In this document: positions 25,201 through 37,200 of the stretch, one piece after another
How the letters are laid out: each line of letters begins with the position of its first letter
Position numbering within the stretch: position 1 is the first letter of the stretch
Source of the DNA: Acridotheres tristis
Lineage: Eukaryota; Chordata; Aves; Passeriformes; Sturnidae
Reading direction: 5' to 3'
NCBI GenBank assembly: GCA_037013685.1
Contig: CM072884.1
Coordinates: forward strand, 111,454,048-111,518,047
DNA: 64,000 nucleotides
Position numbers and translations under genes: made by a program
The notes under the pieces: model-generated
Told to the model about the DNA's origin: nothing
Database searches by the model: none
Seen by the model: only the letters and a program-made list of their open reading frames with translations

Positions 25201-28200
25201 CTGTGGAATCAATTTGTCCAGATTCACTTAACTTTCCTTTTACTTTTTATAACTGCTGCATTTTCTAATACTACATACTCTCCAAATCTGTCCCCTGTAC
25301 TTATTTCTTCACCACTTATTTGTCAGAGAGGACAGGATGTGTGCCTGGATTATAGACTCTGCACAATAATTTTATGCCATTAAGTGTTTGATTAAATGTT
25401 TTGAGAATAATGTAGTTATAAATGCAAGTGGTGGGTAATGATTTGGTGGAGATTTACATTTGCTTTTGAAGAGTCTTTGTGCTTAAGGACAGGAATTAAT
25501 AATGCCTTAGTCATTTATCAGTAAAATAATAGTTCACTAACTGCCTTTATTCTTTCCTTTTTTCTTTTTTTCTTTTTTTTTTTTTTCGGTTGGGCTGGTA
25601 GTGGTGGATTTTCTTTTGTTTTCATAGTCCAACTGCAAAATATTGCCTAAATTGCTGCTTGTATGAAAATCCAGTCCTCCCACATCTGGCCCCAGAAGAC
25701 AATTGGAAGAGCAAAGGCATTTAAAAACTCAAACCTAGAACTAAATCTAAATTCAATTTCAAAGAACTTGGATGTTTCCTCAATATTGTTGGAGGATCTT
25801 CCTATAAAAAATCAAAAACGTTCTGGAGAGGTCCAGGAAAAGCACAAGTCTTTCATGAAATATTATGAAGCCTCATAATTATAAATGTTTAACCTGTTGT
25901 CCAGAAGGCCCATGTTGAGAAGCAATTTGACAACCTGTGATTCACCAGCTTAGACTCACTTGGGCTTTGTTCTGTGTTCCACAATTCCTCTGGAATGTAT
26001 CCCAGATTTTCACTGACACTCCTGTGACTGTTCTCCAAATCACCATCGTTTTTCTTCTCAGCTGAAACTTTTCTAGAAAACAAAAAGGTATCATTAGAAA
26101 TTCTTCATGGTGAGAGAACTCTTGGGTAGCAGACTAGAGAGAAAAAACTAAATGTCTCACGTCCCAAAACATAGGTGTAAAACACATTCCAAGCAATTAG
26201 CTGCTACAAATCTTGTTCCATGGAAGTATTGCCCATGGAATTTTCTTTGGAAAGTTTCCACCAGCAGCAATGTCAAAACCCATGAAAAAAAGGCAACCTT
26301 CAAAAAGTGAGGACCCTGTGCCAGATCATAGGTTTTGTAGAAAATGAATTTTGATCTCTGATTCTGAATTGCAGGATATTTAGTGCCCAGTAATGGAACA
26401 CCAGGCAGGTCACCTATGACAGCTCATCATTTTGGTGCCCAGCTGCAAAACCAAAGCGTGTCCTCACATTCCCACAGTCAGGCATTCATCTGTACACTCT
26501 GAAGTTAATCTTTCACTCTGAAGTTTACTTTCCACATCAGAGAAATTCCTTGGTTAAAGTTACACATCTCCGAATGTGCACAACGGTGCCCTCTCAGCTG
26601 CACAGGGGGACAATGGTGCTTTTGTATCCAAAATTCTGATGCTGGAGGAGATGCTACTATTGATCTATTGCTACCATGGACCCCTCTCCAGGCTGGTCCC
26701 AGGTCCACCTCTGCCTAGGTTTGAAGTGTGGCAAGCACAAATCAATGATGGAAAACCAGGAATTTTTATTGGGAAGGGGTGGCAGTGAAGTTGGTGGAAA
26801 CTGCTGTGTGTCCTTGTAAGAAAAAAATTGTAGTGAGGGTCGGGCTCTGCTCCAGGGAACAGGGACAGGAGGAGAGGGAACGGCCTCAGGCTGGGCCAGG
26901 GCAGGCTCAGCTTGGACAGCAGCAGGAATTTCCCCATGGAAAGGGAGCTCAGGCCTTGGCAGGGGCTGCCCAGGGAGCTTTGGAGTGCCCATCCCTGGAG
27001 GTGGCACCTGGAGGTGGCACTCAGTGCTCTGGGCAGGGGACAAGGTGTCCACGGGGCACAGCTGGGACCTGATGAGCTTGAAACTTTTCCAACCTCAATG
27101 ATCCCATGATTCTGTAATTCCACTTCTTTTATATTTAGTAGGAGTCACTTTGCAGGCCCACAGAGCTTCAGAGGGGTGTTAATGATGCACACACACTTCG
27201 GGTGAGTCAGCTGTCAGCCATGGGGCTTTTTTAAGAGATAAACAGGTTGGATACCACCAAGAGCCCTGCCATGGTTACTAGAAGACAAAAGCAATTGTTT
27301 AGGGCTGCCACCCCCAGATGTTACATGACACTCTGCTGTCTCTTTTATCTGAGCCTTAGATCCCAACAAACTCAATGGAGCAGCCAAATAAAAAGCAGCT
27401 AGGAAAAAAAAATGTGTGGGAGGTATAGGAAGATAGCCAGCCAAGCTAAAAATAAAGTAGTGTGTGTTTGGTCTCACTACTTCTTTGCTACCACAGCAAT
27501 GCAGCTTCCAAAATCTGGACAAGCATCATTCTTTGTACTGCAGGGAAGTTCCCCCCAAGGAAAAAAAACCAGTGAGCCTACAAAATATGTGATTGTTAAT
27601 AATCCTTGTGATTTCAGGGTCATTATTTTTCAAACCTTGAAGAACTGTCAACACTGAATCTCCAAGTCCACAGCCTGAACTCATCCCAGTTTTCTTAATG
27701 TTAAAGTATAAGCAAAGTGAGACCACAGTGAGAAAACTCATCTTTAAAGTTAATAGAGAAATAGTAACTTGGTAGTACTGAGAGCTAAAAACACACTTCT
27801 GCCATGAAGGTAGAATTGTTTCTGCCCAGACCAGATGCAAAAACATAGAGGGAAAGGAAAGTTATGCCCTATGCCCTATTCTGGACCTGTTCATGTCTGG
27901 AAGAAGAGCTGCAGATCCACAACAGCAAGGCAGGGTCTGGGAAGGACAGACCCCACTCCTGGGCAGGTCTTTTCCTGTGTGTTCAACTGGTTTTGCCTTA
28001 GAAGGGCTGATCCTTATGGAAGTTTCTGGGATTCTGAATCAAGTGAGAATCCAAGCAAACCCTGCAGTTTTACTCCTGCCCTATTTATATAGCTGCACTT
28101 GGCAAAATGATGAATTTAGCCCCACAAAGTAGGAGATCACATGGAAGTTTACATGCATGGCATCATTGCCTTGGGAGAAAACAGAGGGTATCGAATTTCC

Positions 28201-31200
28201 TTAGTTTGTTTCCTATCAATAAAGTGCACTACAAATGGAAATCTGTCAACTGACTTCCACAAACTTTCCCCACAAGAGGCTGCTAATGAAACTGGGAATT
28301 ACTGACGTGCCAGGAAACGTTCTGCAAACTCATTAAGGGACAGGGAGTTAAAAACCCCACAAGCATAGGCAGAGAATGAATTTACAATACTGCCTAAATA
28401 TAAATAATAATATGAATAACCCCACTGCCATGGCTGTCATAACCACACTATGCTGATAAAAAGGATCTCAATTCTGAGAGCCACCAGTTATTGATTTCTA
28501 AAGTTTTCCAGCTCAGTGCAATAATGGACAAACAGCTTTGTACTGAAACGTATCTGACAATCACTGAATGAGGTGCTGATACCCATCCACGGGGCAGATT
28601 CTATTCTATTCTATTCTATTCTATTCTATTCTATTCTATTCTATTCTATTCTATTCTATTCTATTCTATTCTATTCTATTCTATTCTATATTCTATTCTA
28701 TTCATATGATCTATAATCATATGTGATATATTTTATATATTTTTATATATTTTATACTTTTATGTTATATATATTATATATATTTATATAAAATATTTTT
28801 AATAGAATTATAGAATAGCTTGGGTTGGAAGAAACCTTAAAGACCATCTCTCTCCAAGCCCCTGCCGCGGGCATCTTCCCCTATCCCCGGTGGCTCCAGT
28901 GAACACTCCCAGGGATGGAGAGTCACATCATCCCTGTACCAGTGCCTCACCACCCTTTCAGTCAATAATTTCTTCTTAATACCTAATCTAAACCTGCCCT
29001 CTGAATCCATTTTTTTACCAGTTTATCCAGCCCTAAAGAGCCGGGGAGGGGGAGTGGAACTCGCCCGCCGCGCTCCGGGGCTCGCCCGCTCGCAGCGCCG
29101 GTGTGGCAGTGACATCCTGTGGCGGCGTTGGCAATCGCCCGGCGGGCTCTGCTCGCCATCCATCCATCCATCCATCCATCCATCCATCCATCCATCCATC
29201 CATCCATCCATTCATCCATCCCTCCCTCCATCCATCCATCCCCTGCCTCCCCCGGGACACCTGCGAGCAAAGCAGGCTCCGAGAGATTCGGGGTTTTGTG
29301 GGATTTTGATGGGGTTTTCATGAGGTTTCCCCGGGGTTTTCGCCCCTGTGGGATCAGAGTTTTCATCGCCTGCTGCGAGCCCTGGTGCCCGCATTGCACT
29401 AGAGATGCCATGGACAAATGGAGACAATTTTTATTTTTAATCTAAGCACATAAATTTAGGTCTCAGAGGATTGGGTTAGCCTCTCCGTGTTTCTTATGAA
29501 GAAATCCCAAAATGATTGGCTACCTTGACAAGGTTAGCTAGAGAGTGCCTTCTTTATGGGACATTCTGTATGCCTAGTCCTGAAAGCAGTAGGGCTGAGT
29601 TTACTTTACAATTAAATTAGCAATATTTTTAATGATAGGTCTAGTATTTCAGTAAAGTTTAGAACTCCATAAGTTAATTATGCTTGTCTTGCTGCTCTTG
29701 GCATAAGCAGTCTAATACTAATGTCTCTGAATTAGACTGAGCTATATGGAGACCTATTTGGAAGTCTTTAAACCTTCATCCCTAAGGCCAATGCCCTTCC
29801 CTGGATGCTGTCCCCCATCCCTCTGCTGTCCCCACAAGCTCACACAGCCAGCACAAGGACACTGGCACGTCCCTCTTGCCACCCTGCAGCAGCCTCAAAG
29901 AGTCCAAAAAGTTATCCCACATCATCTGACTTACCTTATTTCATTTTGATAAGTAGATTCTGAGAATAAAGGGGAAAAAAAAAAAAAAGGTGTTTAAAAT
30001 GCAAGAAATTAACATTTGAAACTTCTGTAAATTCTCTAAGAGCATGCCCTGAGTTCCAGCTACTACGGGAGCATCTCTCCACCCTGTTTGCAAAATTGGG
30101 CAGCCAATAGAGCATCTAACACAGAAACTGGAATTAGGCACACAGCACTGAAAATATTCTTCAAATATTTTGTCTTCAAATTTCTGTCTCTAAAAGTGAA
30201 TGTACTCCCAAAAAGCATGACCCCCTGGGAGTTAATGTGAAGGGCTGACACTGATTGGAATAAATTTATGAGAGAAACATGATGGTGAAATTAAGGGGCA
30301 TTTTAAACAGGTCATAGTTAAGAGCAGGATCTGCCTGCTCAGTCTTCTGCTTACAGCTCTTTGTGCAACATCAGAGCTGACACAAGTAGATTTATGTCAG
30401 ATTAAAACCACTTTTTAATGTATAGAGCAGCTGTGAAGGTCCACTCACCTCTCCTCTTTAGGCAGCAGCGCACAACCACCACAATAATAACGATCAGGAG
30501 AACAATACCAAGAAATGAAAGCACAACTGCAAGTACAATAACCCACGTGCTCCTGTTGTCTTCACTGTAATCATTTTCTGTTAAATTAAATGGAGAAACA
30601 TTGGACTATCAGAGGCTCAAGACATTCCTTTCCAGCATATTTACTTTTCTGTGAGATGCTATTAAGTGAATATTTAACAAGGAGTCTGTATTTTCCAAAT
30701 GACAAACTCCATATTCATGGATGGCACCCAAGAATTTAAAATATTCCCGAATTTAAATCCTTTATTACAGTTGTAACTTCTCCTACTACTAGTTCTCTTC
30801 TGAAAAGCACCGGGTTGCAACCTTCAAACTTTATTTTAGAATTATGCTAAGGCCTCCCAGAGTCCTTTGGAGACATTTGGAGAGAGGTGTTAAGATTCAG
30901 TTTAGGAGTCCATACTGCAGATATTGAGTGTCTTGCCTGGCTGTTCTTGTCAGTGGAGAGAAAATAGGTATTTTGGGTTACAATTAATTTGATCAAATAT
31001 GGTTTTGTCCCTTTTAATAAGCTAAACTGTTTTGAAAACAATGTCCATTTCTCCCCACAAACCACAGCAATAGTTGTAGGTGATTAGTACAGTTGGTGAC
31101 CTCTAGCCTGGAAAAATGATTTTCTAATCAGTTCTGTCTTGGGATTTCTCTCAATGACTTCAACAAGTTTTGGGATGTGCTTGGTGGGACACCTGTTCCT

Positions 31201-34200
31201 CACCTAAAGAGCACCAAAAAGAAAAATCAGTGAAGAACACACAGCTACTGACCCATCTCTGCAGCATTCTCACATTCAACTTATTCCTTCATCTTTGCTG
31301 CAATCTACAGGGTTAAATGAGGGCATTTAAGGATGATTCAATTTCTTGCTGAAATCGGTTGCTATGACCAAACAGGGCTCCCACGTGCACAGAATTGTAA
31401 AAATATCTTGCATTTAGAATTACAGAATCGTGGGATGATTTGGGTTGGAAGGGACCTCAAGGATCATTCAGTTCCACCCCCTGCCATGGGCAGGGACACC
31501 TTCCACCATCCCAGGCTGATCCAAGCCCTGGCCTTGGACACTTCCAGGAATGGGGAATATTTCTCAGGCAGCTGGATGTACAAGGAAGATGCCAGTTCTG
31601 CTTGTCACTGCCCCTTGGTTTGACCAAATATTCCAGAAGCACCTCCAATTTGGCCTCCCTTTGGAAAGCAGCCCCAAAACACTTTTGGCAGTTGTTTAGA
31701 AACAATCTTCCAATCCAAATTACAGGTGTGAGACACATCCAGATTTGGCACAGTTCTGTCCCATGGATTTATGATTTTTTTCCTCATTCAAGGTCCCAGT
31801 TAACAATTCCATGGCCACACTTGGCTGACAGCCTCTGGGAAAGGAACCACAGGAATGAGGGTGAACTGAGAGCTACTCAAGGTTGGGGAAATTCCCCTGC
31901 TGTGGGAACCAGGTTTACCTGTGGCAGGGAATAAACTAAACCCTTTCTATCTACAAATTTTCCTGGGTGCATGTTTTGGGTTTGGAGGTTTCAGACTGAA
32001 AAGACACAGTACCAGAGCCTCCTACAAAGCTTGAACCTCTGCCAGGAATCTGCATTATCCAAAGCTCAGGTCATTATCATTAAGCAATTTGTTCCAGTCT
32101 TCTCTAATCCTAATGCTCAATCAGCATGTTTGGAATTTCTTCTATTAAGGAAAAAAAAAAAAAAACAAGCACTCAGTAGCCTGAAAATTAGCAGTAAATC
32201 CTGTAGGCTGCCATCAGCTGGTGATAAACTTGTTCATAGTATTTTAATCAAGAAGTACTGCAACAGAAATGTTTATTTTAGTACATTTTGTTCTACAGAG
32301 ATGCCATGGGGATTTCAAGATGACTAAAACATGAATGCCATCTATTTAGCCAGAGGGGAAAGCTTAACCCTTGTGAGAAGGGAGGAGCTAAACACACCTA
32401 CCCCATCCCAGTCCTGCAGGCTGGCTGCCACACCAAGGTATTTCACTCCCTGTCAGGCTCAGGTTATGTGCCAAGAGATTTATGGACAGGGTACAACACA
32501 AACACTCCCAGAGCTTCAGCATTTTTGTGTCTCTGCAGTTTTGGAGGAAGCAGAAAGAAGCTGGAGCTGGGTATGAATGAGGAGCTGCCAGGTGAACACA
32601 CAAGCAGGGCTGCAAGGGAGGGGCACGAAGATGTGAAGGTGTTAAATCCCTTTGAGTCCATCAGGAAATCCAAACCAAGTTCCATGAGGTGTTTAGTGTG
32701 GGCAGAGCTACTTCCCCATTCCACAGGGCCCATCCTCTGCTGCCATCCCGACCTCTGGCTCCTCCCAAAGCTGCCCAAAACTTGACTTTGACAAAGTGTC
32801 TCCAGAAAAGGGGATTTTCCCAGGCAGGTGCTGGTGACCAGTGAGGAATGAGAGACTGGAAAAACCTGCACGTGGCTTCTCGGACACTTTGGAGATTTCT
32901 GGCTGAGTTCAAAAGCAAAGGATGTCCAGGCTCATGGGAGACTCTCAGTCCTCAACTTCTGCAGGTCAAAAGCCACAGAAATTCATCACCAAAGCCAAAG
33001 ACAGCTTGGACCCAGCTAAGGAACTTCACCATGGATCCCATTCCACGTAACAGATCTGTTAATGCATCTCCTGGGATAACTCTGTAGGAGCTCCCAAATT
33101 TCAGGCTCAGCCAAACACCACTGTAGGAAGAGTGAATGACACAAAAAAGCATCACTTTGTATGGAAAGACTGACCCAGAGGTGCAGGAAGGTGGGACATT
33201 CCCTCTGGGAATGGTGGCTGGAGAGGGCTCAGATTTTCAGTACTCCTTGTATTGCTCAAGAGGAACGAGGAGGAATTTGATTTCCCCAGCTTTTAAGTAG
33301 AGGGGAAAATTGATATTTCAGTAGTTTTGCGAAGGATTTCTTCCATGTTTGAAGCTGGTTGTGCTCTTTCCCAACAGCCAGCTAAGGCTGAGCCTGTATA
33401 TGAAAACTAGGACAAGCTCTTAGATTTTGGGTGTGATCTATACATTATATACCTTCCTGTGTCATAAATGCCATGCTTTTATTTCATTCTGATCATTTGA
33501 AGACTTCAGATTCTCCAATCCTGTCAAATTTTGAGTGCCTGCTGCTGCTGCACAATGGTATTTCCAAAGAGAAATGAATGATGGTCCTATACAATCACTA
33601 ATTATACACTAATAGTGCTTCATGACATCTGTTTTTCTCCTCTTCTGATTTGCAGGGAGTAGCTATGGAAACATCACAAATGAGTGGGCAGAGGAATTTC
33701 TGAATTTCCTCAGGATACTCCTATTTTGCTTAGTCAATAATTAAGATCAATGTGACTACAAAAGGCCATGTTAGGGATGGTAAAATGACCTTCTCCAACT
33801 GCATTACCAAGAAAGCACTTCTGAAAAAGGCCTACTAATAATGATTCATACTGAAAACAAAGGGCACAGCTACTCAATCTTCTCAGTTGTTTATGTGTCA
33901 AAATGTCTGTACCAAACCCCTCATTGATATCCTGTGAGGATGTTCTATATGTGCCTCATTCACCCACTGCAGAAGAAGAATCAGTTCATCAAGAGAAGCT
34001 GTCAGCATGATTATAACCTTAGCAAAAATATTTAGAGTTATCAAAGGCCTTGCTAACTGCTCTGGAGAGATCTGCACAACATCCAGGCTTGGATTAAAGC
34101 AACTTTGAATTTCTTTAAGTAAAAGCCAGTACAAAGCAACCTAATGCACTGCCCCAAAAATTCCTTATATATTAGTACAGAATTTATTCTGGGTTGTGTG

Positions 34201-37200
34201 CAGAAACTGGAAGGGTTTTTTTCCAAATTAGGGGTAAAACTGGTATTGGATATGATGGAGAACAGTTTCACATTAGGGTTTGGCTTTGTAAGAAATTAAG
34301 TTAATATGGCAGGCATGCTCTGATCAAGGATATTTAAGATCTAAATTCCTTGGGTGTTTTCTTGGTCAAGGAGCAAAGGCTGGTTTTCCCAGCAGCGAAT
34401 CCACAGGAGTCAGGGGCAGATATTTGTCAGAGGCTTTGTCTTGCTCAGTCCTACCTTGTGCTTCATGGTTCACTAGATTGGTAAAAGTACATTTAACCCT
34501 ACCTATAGATCATGCTGTGACTCCTGGCTCCGAATTCCACACCCCAGAGGATTTCATTTGCGAATAAACGACTTTTTTTTTACAGCAAAACGAACCAGAA
34601 CAAAACGCACAGCTCTGAGTACAGGCGGTACAACAGGGGAAAAGCACAACAAACATTCACTTACCCGTGGCAGAGTTGTCAAAAATAAGAGTTACAGTCG
34701 CATTCTGAGGGCTGGGGAGTGCTTCTATGTCAGCTAAACAAGTCAAAACCTCCGTGTCCCTCGGAGTCAGAGTTAAGGTGCTCAGGGCATTGTGGAGGCC
34801 ATGAGATCCTGGACTTTGCTGGGTAACATAGCTCGACTTATCAACCCAAGAGTCATTTCTCATCCAGGTAATGTCTGGAGCTGGAGCCCATCCTAAGGCT
34901 TCACAAACAATCTCAATTGTTTGGTTCTCTTTTACTGTTAAGGTGCTATTTTTGATGAGTAAAGATCCATTAACTGTGGGAGGGAAAAGATGTTTTTGTT
35001 CCTTCAGAATGTTTCGCTGCATTGCTTCCCTGCTGGTAGTTTTAAATCTTATCTCGCTACCCAGAAATAGCAATGCCTTGAGATATGAAGTGGAAAACAA
35101 TTATTGATACAGATATAGCATATGCATGATGGAAACATGCAGATATTTCAACTACACGGGCCCATTACCCAATGTGTCTAAAGCACGAGTCTCAGCTTTC
35201 AGTACCTTTCCAATAAAAAGCAAGGAAATTGCACTTTTTAGCTATCTTGACACGTATCCAGCTGAAGGAAGACATAATGAAATAACAGTGTTTCTCTCTA
35301 AATTTTAAATATGCTCAGGTCACATAAGAAGAGGTTTACAGATAGGTGATGAGATGTCATCACTGCACCAAGCCCCTCCTTGACAGATGGATGGTGTCTG
35401 GTGGTTGAGATCCTGCTTTCCTGATAAGGAATAAGAGATGGAACAGGGCAAAACATGGGGAGTTATAACCTTTGTTATTGGCACTCTGCATGTGACTCTA
35501 AACCTGCTTGGGCAGTAAGATTAGGACGAGGAGACAAAGGATGGTAAATGAGAGCATGTGCTCCTTCCTTAATATAACTTGATGACTTGAGCAATTCCTC
35601 AGAGGATTCCCTGAGGCACAGCACAATAAAACAGCTTTTTGCTGGTGGCTTTACACACCTTGCACAGAGAGAAAGGCAAAGTTGTTGTCGCTGGGCTGCT
35701 GGATGCTGCACTCAATCCTGCCAGAGTCACTCAGCTGCGTGTCCTGGATGATCAGCTCCGAGGTGAACTGGTCCCCACTGGTGTAGTTGTGGGAGGTGAA
35801 GCGCTCTGTGGTCTCCACAGAGCCCTGGGAGCTGAGGACAGTGAGGACAGGACTGCCCTTGGAGAGCCAGATGAGGACTTTCCATCCTGCAGACACCGTG
35901 CAGTTGAACCGAGCCTCTGAGCCAGCCAGGACCGTGGCATTCTCAGGGCCTTTTGTGATGGAGTAACAAAAGCCCAGGCCTGTGAGGGAACCAAAATCGG
36001 TCCATAAATACAAATACACTGGAAGTTATACGTAGACACTGAAAGTGGTTAGGTTTTGTTTTTCTGCCTTCACTCAGAGTCAGGATTGAATGCTCAAGAG
36101 ATGGATTTCTTGTTCGGACTTGGTTGTTTATTAAATTTTATCTAAAATACAGAGGGCTCTTCAGCATTCCTAGCTATCAATCCAAAAGCGAGAAAATGGA
36201 GGTGAATGTAGCTAGTTACAAGGTCTTTTAAAGCCTAATTATCCAATTAAGAGCTAATATCTATATTATTTATACTTTTGACCCAATAACCAAACACCTG
36301 TGACCTGCACTGCAGTACCTTCAATCCAACCAAAAACTGCTGCCTGAAACCAAGAAGAAGGGACAAGAAGGAAGAAAGAGACAACACCCAAGAGCCTCCA
36401 CCTTGTCCCATACCTATTACTGTATTCTAAAACCCCAAATTCCAAACCCTCCACCAAGTGAAATCACACACTTCTATTCTAACTACACACCCGTGATTTT
36501 AACTCCATCACTCAAATTTGGAATCCTTCTCCAAGGCCTCAGGTCAAAAGCAGTGTTCTCCTGGGGGTCAGTGCCAGAAAATACAGAAAGTTCAAAACTC
36601 CCAGGCTTCAGGGTTCCACCAATACAGCACCAACAGAGGTGGTTGGATAGTGTAAAACATCTTAACCAGCTCAGAGATGGAGGTGTGCAATCTAATCCTT
36701 CAGATCCTGCTTAGATTAAGTAGTTTTCTTTAAAAATGTCTTAAATTCTTTTGTCTTCCCTTCTCTCACTCCAAAATCACCTGTTTCTCTTCAGGAATTC
36801 ACTGACTACCATTTTGTTGAAAAAAAATATCCACTTTTAAACAGGAAAATACATGAGCTGCCTAGGCTTTAAATAATTAAAGGAGTGTGTAACCAGTCTC
36901 TTTTTCATACCTTGGATTGCCACTGATTTTTGGCAGCCCCATCATTTATTCCTTCAGTGCTCTTTCCCCTGTTCCTCAATCATTCATCACATACATTTTG
37001 ATGTATTTCTTCTAAAGTTTTTCTCAGGCTTTCTGTCAACCAGAGGGGCTGTAACTCGTTAGTTTTAACTCCTTGAAAGGTAGTGTGAATTTTGGCTGTT
37101 ATTTTTCAGAGCTGAAAGCTCCTAACAAAGTCATTTTCTTTTCCTTTCCTCCTCATAGACCCAGGGCCTCTTATTGCCAACCCCACCAACTGCACAGGGT

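Larger units (their letters stand above)
26073..30448 (-). other. IGSF5: IGSF5 intron(s) holding a missing micro-exon
   Basis: This stretch contains two CR1 copies, the ATTCT and CATC tracts and the GC-rich patch. Phase arithmetic (phase 1 leaving the transmembrane exon, phase 2 entering the tail exon) requires at least one more exon here, probably encoding only a few residues. I could not place it. Confidence 0.55.

Noticed and set aside
29054..29445. Frames with I-H-P-S or W-M-D-G runs
   Set aside because: Translations of the CATC microsatellite and the GC-rich patch.
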